In this document: one piece after another, positions 16,487-25,205 of the stretch
Layout: every line of letters starts with the position of its first letter
Numbering within the stretch: position 1 is the stretch's first letter
From: DASQBT01 sp963782495
GTDB taxonomy: Bacteria > Pseudomonadota > Gammaproteobacteria > Burkholderiales > Thiobacillaceae
NCBI GenBank assembly: GCA_963782495.1
Contig: CAWAJU010000003.1
Span: 474,132-538,131, forward strand
Length of the DNA stretch: 64,000 bases
Reading direction: 5' to 3'
Translations under genes and position numbers: made by a program
Notes under the pieces: generated by a model
The model's database searches: none
Seen by the model: the letters and a program-made list of their open reading frames with translations, nothing else
Told to the model about the DNA's origin: nothing

Positions 16487-16539
16487 ATAACGACAAAATC
16501 CGCAAGACGGACTCACTGACCACACGAGGAGAACACACT

Positions 16540-17049
16540 ATGGACACGAAGAAGCTGGCGATCATTGCAACCAAGGGCACTCTGGATTGGGCTTACCCCC
16601 CATTCATCCTGGCCTCTACTGCTGCAGCATTGGGCTATGAGGTGCAGGTGTTCTTCACCTTCTATGGCCTCCAATTGCTACGCAAGGACGTTACCGGCCT
16701 CAAAGTCAGTCCGTTGGGTAACCCGGGCATGCCCATGAAAATGCCCTTCGGCCCAAAGTGGTTCAAAGACATCAACTGGAACATCCCGAATGCGATCCAG
16801 TCGCTGGTTCCAGGTTATGAAAACGTGGCGTCCAGCCTCATGAAGATGACGATCAAGAACAATGGAGTCGCGACGATCCCTGAGTTGCGTAGTCTCTGTC
16901 AGGAAGCGGATGTCAAGTTCCTCGCTTGCCAGATGACGGTGGAACTGTTCGGTTTCAGTCACGATGATTTCATCGGCGGCCTCGATTTTGTCGGGGCGGC
17001 GTCGTTCTTCGAGTTCGCCGGGAACACCGACATCTGCCTATTCATCTGA
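16540..17049 (+). CDS. dsrE2: DsrE2-type (DsrE/F-like) sulfur-transfer protein
   Basis: The 169-residue protein matches DsrE2-like proteins encoded with tusA and rhodanese in sulfur oxidisers. It begins with the nucleotide-fold-like strand KKLAIIATKGTLDWAYPPF and has an FFTFYGLQLL segment. Cysteines in LRSLCQEADVKFLACQMT, about residues 120-134, include the conserved sulfur-binding position. A hydrophobic end follows. AGGAGAACACACT lies before the ATG, and a strong terminator closes the operon. The family assignment is firm; the subtype (DsrE2 rather than DsrE3) is judged from length and neighbours. Confidence 0.88.
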   Translation: MDTKKLAIIATKGTLDWAYPPFILASTAAALGYEVQVFFTFYGLQLLRKDVTGLKVSPLGNPGMPMKMPFGPKWFKDINWNIPNAIQSLVPGYENVASSLMKMTIKNNGVATIPELRSLCQEADVKFLACQMTVELFGFSHDDFIGGLDFVGAASFFEFAGNTDICLFI

Positions 17050-17079
17050 TCATTCAGACGAAGCGGTGATAGCGCAATA

Positions 17080-17104
17080 AGCGGGGCCGAGTGCCCCGCT
17101 TTTT
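17080..17104 (+). terminator. Intrinsic terminator of the rhodanese-tusA-dsrE2 operon
   Basis: An 8-bp stem AGCGGGGC / GCCCCGCT with a 5-base loop is followed by TTTT, 30 bases after the dsrE2 stop. Confidence 0.9.
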
Positions 17105-17295
17105 CATAGCCACATCCTCTCCATCCAAGACCCAAGATCCATACGCCGGCATGGAAATGTCGTTAGATAACAACATCTGAATAGGTGTTGAGGCGTTATT
17201 TTGCCTTAAGCGGTGACTAAACCGACCCGGATGTCTTCCATTCAGATAGCATTTTGCAGACGCCATAATTTGTTACTCATTTAGGAAACGGAAAC

Positions 17296-18613
17296 ATGCA
17301 GATCAAGAGACTTACCGCATTGATTGCCCTTGGCACCCTGGCAGGTGCAGCCCACGCTACGGACGGCTATTTCGCCGACGGATACGGCATGAAGGCCCAA
17401 GGCATGGGTGGCGCATCCGCCGCCATGGCCGATGACGCATTTGGCGGCGCCAACAACCCGGCTTCCATGGCGTTCGTGGGCGACAGGCTGGACGTGGGCA
17501 TCGAGGTGTTCAGCCCTAGGCGCTCGGCGAGCCGGAGCGGTTCGATGGCGACTTTGACGCAAGCGTGGACAGCGACAGCGATTATTTCCTTATCCCGCAA
17601 TTCGGCTACAACAAGATGCTGAACCAGAATCTTGCACTGGGCGTTACGGTATACGGCAATGGCGGGATGAATACCAATTATTGGCGGCTGGGCAGATTCG
17701 GGAATATGTGGTGGCGGGGCACCCAACGGTTCACCCGGTAATCTACTGTGTGGACAACGGCAAACTGGGGGTCAACTTGGTACAACTGGTCGTCGCTCCT
17801 ACCGCTGCGTACAAAATTGCGCCTGATCACGCGATTGGAATCTCGCCTCTTGATCGGTTATGAGCGTTTCAAGGCATACGGCCTGCAGGCCTTTGGCGTA
17901 ATGACAGCTAGCGGTGACAACATTGGCTACGATGATTCGTTCGGATACGGGGTGCGAGTTGGCTACCAGGGAAAAATTGCTCCGGGCCTGACCATAGGTG
18001 CGGCCTATGCATCAAAAATGAATTTCAGCAAGCTCGATAAGTACAAGGGACTGTTCGCCGAGCAGGGGGACTTTGATATACCGGAAAACTACAGCCTCGG
18101 CGCGGCATGGCAGGCCACGCCGCAATTCCTGGTGGCGCTGGATTATGAGCGCATCAACTATAGCAAAGTCGCATCGGTCGGCAATCCTGTTAGCAATGTC
18201 TTTGGCTGCCCAGGATTCGGTGGGGCTAATCCTGCCAATTGTCTGGGCGGGAGCGCTGGCCCGGGTTTCGGCTGGGACGACGCGAATGTGTGGAAATTAG
18301 GTGCGGAGTATCAGTACAGCAGCCAATGGACGTTCCGAGCTGGCTATAACCATACCGACAATCCGATCAGCAGTGGCGACATGGGCGAAGTCGCCTTCAA
18401 CATTTTGGCGCCAGCTGTCATCAAGGACCATGGAACTTTGGGCTTGACGTATACACTGGCGTCCGGTGGCGAAGTTACGGTAGCCTACATGCATGCGTTC
18501 AAGAACAGACGTGTCCGGGAGATGATCCGTTCTTTCCTCCTGGCGGTGCGGGAACAGACACCATCAAGATGTACCAGGATTCGATCGGGATTGCCTACGG
18601 CATGAAGATGTAA
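17296..18613 (+). pseudogene. FadL/OmpP1-family outer membrane protein gene, broken by multiple frameshifts
   Basis: A FadL-type long-chain/hydrophobic-compound transporter is spread over three frames. It opens with a signal peptide (MQIKRLTALIALGTLAGAAHA) and the family's MKAQGMGGASAAMADDAFGG stretch in one frame. It then shifts near 17540 (FDGDFDASVDSDSDYFLIP), 17680 (GGWADSGICGGGAP), 17750 (NGKLGVNLVQLVVAP), 17851 (LIGYERFKAYGLQAFG, the long part) and 18509 (DVSG). A last shift near 18522 leads to the end FFPPGGAGTDTIKMYQDS, finishing YGMKM and stop. One event looks like a 1-base loss, the others 1-base gains. Amino-acid character is preserved between shifts, so decay is very recent or the local sequence is wrong. 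Confidence 0.88.
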
Positions 18614-18636
18614 GCGAAAGGCTCCGAGAAATATTG

Positions 18637-18665
18637 GGCCGGGGCTCGTACCCGGCCTTTCTTAT
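18637..18665 (+). terminator. Intrinsic terminator after the FadL-type pseudogene
   Basis: The 7-bp stem GGCCGGG / CCCGGCC (18637-18643 with 18651-18657) with a 7-base loop is followed by TTTCTTATT. Confidence 0.8.
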
Positions 18666-18707
18666 TGGCATAATACGAGCGCACCCCGAATCACTAATGG
18701 TCACCGG

Positions 18708-19589
18708 ATGAAGAAACTACTGTTTGTACTTGCAATGTGGCTGGCTATGCCAACTCTTGCCTTGGCAATTGCCCCATACATCCAGGCTGAGCGCCTGAAG
18801 GGCGGAGACCTCCACCAACTGGTTGAAACCTTGGAAGCCAAGCTCAAGGCCGGTGGATTCCAACCGGTTGGGTATTATTGCCCGCAGCAGATCACGGACT
18901 ACTGTGTAGTGGTGGTAACCGACGAAGGCCTGCTCGATGCGATTCGTCAACTCGGCGGCACCAACATCGTCGGGGCGGCGATCCGCGTCGGGATCAAGTC
19001 GGATGGTGATGTTTCGTACATGAATCCGGATTACTGGTACCGAGCCTATTTCCGCAGCGAATTTGCCCAAGCTGAGCATGCGGTTCAGGAGGTGCAGGAC
19101 AAGCTGGCAAAGACTCTGGGTGCGCGCGGTACGTTCGGCGGCGATGAGGCAGCGGCCGATTTACCCAAGTATCGTTATCTGATCGGCATGGAGCGGTTTG
19201 ACTCGGACAAGAACCTGCTGGCGACCTACCCTAGCTTTGATGAAGCGCTCAAGGTTGTGCGCGAGAATCTGGAAAAAGGTGTGGGCCATACTGTCAAAGT
19301 CTACGAGGTCGTGATGCCCGACAAGAAGATTGCGGTGTTTGGCGTGGGCATGAACGACGAGACACTCGGCGATGGCCGCTGGATAGCCAAGATCGGCGGG
19401 CAGGACCAGATTGCGGCGTTGCCCTACGAATTGATGATCGTGAACAATCAGGTGCAGGCTCTGTTTGGGCGGTTCCGCGTCGCTGTCGCCTTTCCCGCCC
19501 TGTCCATGGGGCATTTCATGCGCATAGCATCGACACCAAGTGATATCTTGCGAACCCTGACGGCTGTCGCGGGGGGCGTGCCCAAGTAG
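18708..19589 (+). CDS. Exported protein of unknown function
   Basis: The 293-residue product has a clear Sec signal (MKKLLFVLAMWLAMPTLALA), so it is periplasmic or outer-membrane associated. The mature part has two related-looking halves with short alpha/beta segments (LHQLVETLEAKLKAGGF and later FDEALKVVRENLEKGVGHTVKVYEV) and a motif SYMNPDYWYRAYFR. This pattern faintly recalls DUF302-like proteins, but I would not assign it. Two cysteines (YYCPQQITDYC) in the early part could form a disulfide. It follows the broken FadL gene on the same strand but has its own untranslated lead after the terminator. Confidence 0.82.
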   Translation: MKKLLFVLAMWLAMPTLALAIAPYIQAERLKGGDLHQLVETLEAKLKAGGFQPVGYYCPQQITDYCVVVVTDEGLLDAIRQLGGTNIVGAAIRVGIKSDGDVSYMNPDYWYRAYFRSEFAQAEHAVQEVQDKLAKTLGARGTFGGDEAAADLPKYRYLIGMERFDSDKNLLATYPSFDEALKVVRENLEKGVGHTVKVYEVVMPDKKIAVFGVGMNDETLGDGRWIAKIGGQDQIAALPYELMIVNNQVQALFGRFRVAVAFPALSMGHFMRIASTPSDILRTLTAVAGGVPK

Positions 19590-19625
19590 GCTTTGAGCAG
19601 ATTTCCTGGGCGAGCCTACTGATAA

Positions 19626-19648
19626 GAGGGCCGGCATTGCCGGCCCTC
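19626..19648. terminator. Perfect 10-bp hairpin between convergent genes
   Basis: GAGGGCCGGC pairs with GCCGGCCCTC around ATT, between the ends of the exported-protein gene and valS. The U-tract is poor on both strands, so termination efficiency is uncertain. Confidence 0.65.
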
Positions 19649-19658
19649 GCCTTTCTGG

Positions 19659-22418
19659 CTAGCCTAGCGTGGCCAGTTGGCTGGAGAGTTTTTCGGCTTT
19701 GGAGGAAAAATCCGCCAGTCGCTGCTTCTCTTGAACTACCACAGGCGCGGGCGCCTTGTCCACAAAAGTTGGATTGCCCAACTTCGCCTCAGCCTTGGCG
19801 ATTTCCGCCTGTAGCCTGTGCAGTTCCTTTTCCAGCCGCAGCCTTTCAACTATCGGGTCGATTTCGATCTTGAGCATGAGGCTGGCATTTCCCACTACCT
19901 GGACCGGCAGGCCGACCGGGATGTGGGGTGGATTGAAGATGACATCAGACAGTCGCGCCAAGCCTGTCGCATAGGGCATAAGCGCAGCCAGTCGGTCTTC
20001 GTCACCCAGGACGATGAGAGGCAGCTTATCCCCCGGGCTGATCTTCATTTCGGAGCGCAGGGTACGCACCGCATTGGTCAATGCTTTCAACTCGTTCATG
20101 AAACCAATTGCTGAGGGATTGATTTTGCTTTGATCTGGCGCAGGGTAGGGCTGAACCATGAGGGAATCGCCGCTCCTGCCTGCCAGCGGCGAGACCTTTT
20201 GCCAGAGTTCTTCGGTGATGAAGGGGATGATGGGATGAGCCAGGCGCAGTGCGGCTTCCAGTACCCGGATCAGGGTACGCCGGGTAGCGCGTTGCTGGGC
20301 CAGATTGGCGGAGTGAAGTTGAGTCTTGGCCAGTTCCACATACCAGTCGCAATACTCGTCCCAAATGAATTCATAGATAGCTTTGGCGGACAGGTCAAAG
20401 CGGTACGCTTCAAAGCCGCTGCGAATTACCTGTTCGGCCTGCTGAAGACGGCTGATGATCCATTGGTCTACGGGTGAGTATTCCAGAGAAAGGGACGCAT
20501 CGAGTCCCACATCTTTGCCGTCACAGTTCATCAGCACGAATCGCGTCGCATTCCACAGTTTGTTGCAGAAGTTGCGGTAGCCTTCGCAGCGCTTTTGGTC
20601 GAAATTGATGTTGCGGCCCAGGGTGGCCAGGGAGGCAAAGGTAAAGCGCAGGGCGTCCGTTCCGTACGCGGGAATGCCGTCGGGAAACTCTCTGCGGGTC
20701 TTGGCCGCGACCTTGGGCGCATCCTGGGGACGGCGCAGCCCGGTGGTGCGCTTCTCCAACAGACTGTCCAGAGGGATGCCGTCGATCAGATCCACCGGGT
20801 CCAAGGTATTACCCTCCGACTTGGACATCTTCTTGCCCTCCGCATCGCGCACCAGTCCATGCACATATACGTGCCTGAATGGCACTTTGCCGGTGAAGTG
20901 GGTGGTCATCATGATCATGCGGGCCACCCAAAAGAAGATGATGTCGAACCCGGTTACCAGAACTGAAGAGGGCAGAAAGCTGCGCAAGTCCTGAGTATCA
21001 TCCGGCCAACCGAGGGTGGAGAAGGGCACCAGGGCCGAACTGAACCAAGTATCGAGCACGTCGGCATCACGGGTCAAAGACCGGCCACCAGCCTGGGCGC
21101 GTGCTGCCTCCTCACTGCGTGCCACATAGACGTTGCCGATTTCATCGTACCAGGCAGGGATCTGGTGGCCCCACCAAAGCTGGCGCGATATGCACCAGTC
21201 CTGAATGTTGTTGAGCCATTGGTTGTAGGTATTGATCCATTGCTCGGGATAGAACCTGATCTCGCCCTTGTCCACGACCTCGATGGCCTTGGTCGTAATG
21301 GACTTTCCGGAGGCGTCGGGTTTGCTCATCGCGACGAACCATTGGTCGGTGAGCATCGGTTCGATCACCACGCCGGTGCGGTCGCCACGTGGCACCATGA
21401 GAATGTGCGGTTTGACTTCGGCCAGTAGTTCCCGGGTTTCCAGATCGGCCACAATGCGCTTGCGGGCCTCGAACCGGTCAAGGCCGCGGTAGGCAGCGGG
21501 AGCATTTTCGTTGATCCTGGCATCTGGCGTGAGGATGTTGATCTGGGCCAGGCCATGGCGTTGGCCGACTGCATAGTCGTTGAAGTCGTGGGCCGGAGTA
21601 ACCTTGACTACTCCGGTGCCGAATTCCCGATCGACGTAGTCGTCGGCAATAATGGGAATGTCGCGCCCGCACAAAGGCAACCGAACGCTTTGGCCGATCA
21701 GATGACGGTAGCGGTCATCGTCCGGATGGACCATGACCGCCACGTCGCCCAACATGGTCTCGGGCCGGGTTGTGGCGACAGTCAGATGGTCGCTGCCAAC
21801 GGCGAGAGGGTAACGGATATGCCAAAGCGAGCCGTCTTCTTCTTCACTCACCACTTCCAGGTCGGATACCGCGGTGTGCAACACCGGGTCCCAGTTCACC
21901 AGCCGTTTGCCACGGTAGATCAGTCCTTCTTCATAGAGCCGCACGAACACTTCGGTAACGGCGTGGGAGAGCCGGCCATCCATGGTGAAGTATTCGCGGC
22001 CCCAGTCCACCGAGTCACCCATGCGCCGCATTTGGCGGGTGATGGTGTTGCCCGAGTGCTCTTTCCAGTCCCAAACCTTGCCGACAAATTTTTCTCGACC
22101 CAGGTCGTGGCGGGTCAGGCCTTCCTTCTCCAACTGCCGCTCGACCACAATCTGTGTGGCTATGCCGGCATGATCGGTCCCCGGCAACCACAGGGTGTTC
22201 TGGCCCAACATGCGGTGGTAGCGCGTCAAGCCATCCATGATGGTCTGGTTGAAGGCATGACCCATGTGCAGGGTCCCAGTCACATTGGGCGGCGGCAGCT
22301 GGATGCAGAATGAAGGCTGGGCGGTATTGCCGGAGGGCTGAAAATACCCGGCCGCAACCCAGTGGTCATACCAGCGAGCTTCTATTTCGTGAGGTTCGAA
22401 GGATTTGGCGAGGTCCAT
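19659..22418 (-). CDS. valS: Valyl-tRNA synthetase
   Basis: This class I synthetase of about 919 residues charges tRNA-Val. Signatures visible are the HIGH-type motif PNVTGTLHMGHAFN, the KMSKS motif (GKKMSKSEGNTLDP), the editing-domain threonine-rich VATTRPETMLGD and the C-terminal coiled-coil arm (VERLRLEKELHRLQAEIAKAEAKL). I chose the start MDLAKSFEPHEIEARWYDHW, the usual beginning; 14 codons upstream in frame lack family character. It is the last gene of the leftward pepA-holC-DUF2486-valS group. Confidence 0.98.
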   Translation of the reverse strand: MDLAKSFEPHEIEARWYDHWVAAGYFQPSGNTAQPSFCIQLPPPNVTGTLHMGHAFNQTIMDGLTRYHRMLGQNTLWLPGTDHAGIATQIVVERQLEKEGLTRHDLGREKFVGKVWDWKEHSGNTITRQMRRMGDSVDWGREYFTMDGRLSHAVTEVFVRLYEEGLIYRGKRLVNWDPVLHTAVSDLEVVSEEEDGSLWHIRYPLAVGSDHLTVATTRPETMLGDVAVMVHPDDDRYRHLIGQSVRLPLCGRDIPIIADDYVDREFGTGVVKVTPAHDFNDYAVGQRHGLAQINILTPDARINENAPAAYRGLDRFEARKRIVADLETRELLAEVKPHILMVPRGDRTGVVIEPMLTDQWFVAMSKPDASGKSITTKAIEVVDKGEIRFYPEQWINTYNQWLNNIQDWCISRQLWWGHQIPAWYDEIGNVYVARSEEAARAQAGGRSLTRDADVLDTWFSSALVPFSTLGWPDDTQDLRSFLPSSVLVTGFDIIFFWVARMIMMTTHFTGKVPFRHVYVHGLVRDAEGKKMSKSEGNTLDPVDLIDGIPLDSLLEKRTTGLRRPQDAPKVAAKTRREFPDGIPAYGTDALRFTFASLATLGRNINFDQKRCEGYRNFCNKLWNATRFVLMNCDGKDVGLDASLSLEYSPVDQWIISRLQQAEQVIRSGFEAYRFDLSAKAIYEFIWDEYCDWYVELAKTQLHSANLAQQRATRRTLIRVLEAALRLAHPIIPFITEELWQKVSPLAGRSGDSLMVQPYPAPDQSKINPSAIGFMNELKALTNAVRTLRSEMKISPGDKLPLIVLGDEDRLAALMPYATGLARLSDVIFNPPHIPVGLPVQVVGNASLMLKIEIDPIVERLRLEKELHRLQAEIAKAEAKLGNPTFVDKAPAPVVVQEKQRLADFSSKAEKLSSQLATLG

Positions 22419-22518
22419 GAATGACAGGAAGCGAAAACCTTGAATTATACATAGGCACACGCTGCCGCCAGCCTTGGACCGAGGGGCGTGCGGTGCAGCA
22501 GTGCGGGATCCGCACAGC

Positions 22519-23094
22519 CTACGCGTCGCCGGACTTCTTGTCCTTTACGGCGAGTTTCTCCGCCACTGCCTGGCGCACCATCTCTTCCACATTCGCGTTC
22601 AGATTCGCCATGAGATTGGCCATGGACTGGTTCAGGCTCTTGCGCAGCTCTTCGGCAACTTGTTCCTGCATTAGTCCGGTGATTTTGGGCGTCAGTTCGT
22701 CCACCAGGCTTGCAGTGATCTGCGCGTCCTGGGTTTCTGTTGCCATCTCGGGCACTGTCCCCTCTGGCAAGGCAACCTCCAAGACTGTGGCAGGATCGAG
22801 AGAGGGTTCAATTGAATCGGGGAGTTCAAGTGGCGGCCGAGCCTTTGGAAGCTCGAAACGTTCTGCTGCTGCTGCGGCTTCATGACGGGGCGTTACTGTT
22901 GTGGCCGGATAGGCCTGAACCGCTTCAGCGGGCGGAGGCGAACCACGTTGGATCACGTCGGTCAATACCGGCAGCCAGGCGTCCTCTGCGGGCGCTTGAC
23001 GTTCTGCAGAAACGCTTTGGCTTGTGGCCGCCTCAGCTCCACGGTGTTTGCGCACTAACGCCTCAAATTTGCCCATCAGGCCGTCCTGACTCAT
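22519..23094 (-). CDS. DUF2486-type protein between holC and valS
   Basis: The 191-residue protein has an N-terminal basic helix (MGKFEALVRKHRGAEA), a long Pro/Ala/Glu-rich low-complexity middle (about residues 30-120), and a helical C-terminus (LTPKITGLMQEQVAEELRKSLNQ). That ends in a repeated Asn/Ala/Leu/Met stretch likely to form a coiled coil. Its position between holC and valS, and its character, match the betaproteobacterial DUF2486 family, whose function is unknown. Its ATG overlaps the holC stop by four bases, so translation is coupled. Confidence 0.82.
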   Translation of the reverse strand: MSQDGLMGKFEALVRKHRGAEAATSQSVSAERQAPAEDAWLPVLTDVIQRGSPPPAEAVQAYPATTVTPRHEAAAAAERFELPKARPPLELPDSIEPSLDPATVLEVALPEGTVPEMATETQDAQITASLVDELTPKITGLMQEQVAEELRKSLNQSMANLMANLNANVEEMVRQAVAEKLAVKDKKSGDA

Positions 23095-23516
23095 TTGGCT
23101 TGCCTCAGGTCGTGGGTCTGAATGGCGTATCCACGCTCCTGATAGAACTTGTAGCGCTGCCTGCCCTTGGCGCGGTCCTCCTCGTCTGCGGTCACGATTT
23201 CCAGCACACGGTCAAACCGGCCGAACTGCGCGGGATGCCCGTCGTCCAAGTTGATCAGGACGTCAGCCCGGGCCAAGCGGTCCGCATCGACACCAATCAG
23301 AACGGGCGTTTGCGCAGCCAAGGCATCGGAATCACGGCAATGAGGCAAAAACGAAAGCGGCGGATTGGTCCACAACATTCGGTCCACGTCTGCTGCCAAC
23401 GCGGGATCAGTGACGTGTACCAGCACATTAAGATTCTGGCCGTAGGCTTTGGCAACCAACTGGCGCGTGACCGCCAGTTTCTCAGGCGCGAAGATGTAGA
23501 AGCCGACTTCGGTCAT
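23091..23516 (-). CDS. holC: DNA polymerase III chi subunit HolC
   Basis: HolC links the clamp loader to single-strand binding protein in the replisome. The 141-residue product begins MTEVGFYIFAPEKL and contains VTRQLVAKAYGQNLNVLVHV. It then has the DRMLWTNPPLSFLPHC pocket and the PVLIGVD strand expected of the family. The start overlaps the pepA stop by four bases (ATGA), which also rules out the longer in-frame start inside pepA. pepA-holC is a conserved pairing in proteobacteria. Confidence 0.95.
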   Translation of the reverse strand: MTEVGFYIFAPEKLAVTRQLVAKAYGQNLNVLVHVTDPALAADVDRMLWTNPPLSFLPHCRDSDALAAQTPVLIGVDADRLARADVLINLDDGHPAQFGRFDRVLEIVTADEEDRAKGRQRYKFYQERGYAIQTHDLRQAK

Positions 23517-25096
23517 GCCTTGATTCTTGAGGGCTTGGTTGTGCCGCCCTTGCGTGGCCGAGTCGCCGATGCCTTGGCGCTGCCCGGCTTCTTTCTGTCC
23601 AGCAGCCAATGTACCAGCAGCGGCACCGGGCGTCCGGTCGAGCCTTTGCTTTCACGCCCGCCCTTGTATGCCGTACCGGCCACGTCGAGGTGCGCCCAGG
23701 GGAAGCTCTTGGCGAAACGCGACAGGAAACAGGCCGCGGTGATGGAGCCAGCGGGCCGCCCGCCAATATTGGCCATGTCCGCCAGATTGCTCTTGAGCTG
23801 CTCCTGGTAGTCTTCCCACAATGGCAGACGCCAAGCCCGGTCCCAGGCTTCGTTGCCGGCCTGTTCCAGTTCATGGGCCAGCGCATCTTGATTGGCAAAC
23901 AGACCGCTTGGGTGACTGCCCAGGGCAATGACGCAGGCGCCGGTCAGGGTCGCAATGTCGACCACCGCGGCAGGCTTGAATCGTTCCGCGTAAGTCAGGG
24001 CGTCGCACAGGATCAGGCGGCCTTCGGCGTCGGTATTGAGGATCTCGATGGTCTGGCCAGACATGGAGGTGACGATGTCGCCCGGTTTGTTGGCCTTGGC
24101 ATCGGGCATGTTCTCGCAGGATGGCACGAGACCGATCACATTGAGCTTGAGCCCAAGTTCGCCAATCGCGCGGAAAGCCCCGAGTACCGAGCCGCCGCCG
24201 CTCATATCGTAATTCATCTCATCCATTTCTCCCGGCGGCTTGAGGGAGATGCCACCAGCGTCAAAGGTGATGGCCTTGCCCACCAGAACCAGGGGCGCAG
24301 CTCCCTTGGTACCACCCTCGTGCTTGAGGATGATAAAGCGCGGCGGCTTGTCACTTCCTTTGCCGACCGACAGGAAGGAACCCATGCCGAGTTTTTCCGC
24401 GGCCCTCTGGTCCAGGATCTCGCACTTGAAACCGAATTTCTTTGCCAGTTTGCGAGCCTGATCTGCAAGATAGTCGGGGGTGCAAATGTTGGAAGGTGTG
24501 TTGCCCAGGTCCTTGGCGAAGCTCATGCCGCGGGCGATTGCAACGCCTTGTTGGAGCCCAGTCTTGGCAAGCGCCGATTCCTTGGCCCCCGAAACACTGA
24601 ACACAATATGCTTCAGCGGCCGTTCTGCTGTCGCAGGCTTGCTCTTGAGTTTGTCAAAGCGATAGAAGACCTCGTGCGCCATAATGGCGGCTTGTTCCAC
24701 TTTCCAGCCGCTATCCCGTTTGCCGACGACCAACTCGCACAGATACAGAATACCTTCAGCGGCACCTGTGTCGCGCAGGCTTCGTACCGCGCTGCTGACG
24801 GCGGTGCGATAGGCTTTTTCGCCAAACGCGTCCTCCTGTCCGAGGCCAATTAGCAGTACGCGCTCGGCGGCAATATTGGGAACCTTGTGGAGCAGCAGGA
24901 TTTTGCCGGACTGTCCATCCATGTCGCCGCCTCGAAGAATTCCGCTCAAGTAAGCCCTGGACGCGCGATCGATATCCTTGGCTGCCGCGGAAAGCTTGCC
25001 GGTTTCAAATACGCCCACTACGACACACGCACTGCGTGCGTGCTCGGGAGCGAGGCTTTTTATGCTAAATTCCAGATCGATTTCTTTGCTATTCAT
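23513..25096 (-). CDS. pepA: Leucyl (cytosol) aminopeptidase PepA
   Basis: The 527-residue M17 aminopeptidase removes N-terminal residues in the cytosol using two metal ions. The catalytic domain shows VGKAITFDAGGISLKP, the YDMSGGGSVLG stretch and the signature NTDAEGRLIL, followed by DIATLTGACVIALG. I placed the start at MNSKEIDLEF, with a weak GGAAAA site upstream; an ATG eight codons earlier is possible. An extended basic C-terminal tail (DRKKPGSAKASATRPRKGGT) is longer than usual. It is the first gene of pepA-holC-DUF2486-valS and is divergent from lptF. Confidence 0.97.
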   Translation of the reverse strand: MNSKEIDLEFSIKSLAPEHARSACVVVGVFETGKLSAAAKDIDRASRAYLSGILRGGDMDGQSGKILLLHKVPNIAAERVLLIGLGQEDAFGEKAYRTAVSSAVRSLRDTGAAEGILYLCELVVGKRDSGWKVEQAAIMAHEVFYRFDKLKSKPATAERPLKHIVFSVSGAKESALAKTGLQQGVAIARGMSFAKDLGNTPSNICTPDYLADQARKLAKKFGFKCEILDQRAAEKLGMGSFLSVGKGSDKPPRFIILKHEGGTKGAAPLVLVGKAITFDAGGISLKPPGEMDEMNYDMSGGGSVLGAFRAIGELGLKLNVIGLVPSCENMPDAKANKPGDIVTSMSGQTIEILNTDAEGRLILCDALTYAERFKPAAVVDIATLTGACVIALGSHPSGLFANQDALAHELEQAGNEAWDRAWRLPLWEDYQEQLKSNLADMANIGGRPAGSITAACFLSRFAKSFPWAHLDVAGTAYKGGRESKGSTGRPVPLLVHWLLDRKKPGSAKASATRPRKGGTTKPSRIKA

Positions 25097-25205
25097 GATT
25101 TTCCAGGTGGAGAAATTCATACAACGGAGAATTTAATACTTCCAATAAGGTCCGGCCATATTATTTGCCATGCCCATGCTGCCGTCAAAGTGAATGGCTA
25201 AACCC

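Noticed and set aside
17296..18613. Programmed frameshifting in the FadL-type gene
   Set aside because: About six changes are needed, in both directions, with no slippery heptamers or conserved stimulatory structures seen. Decay or sequence error is simpler.
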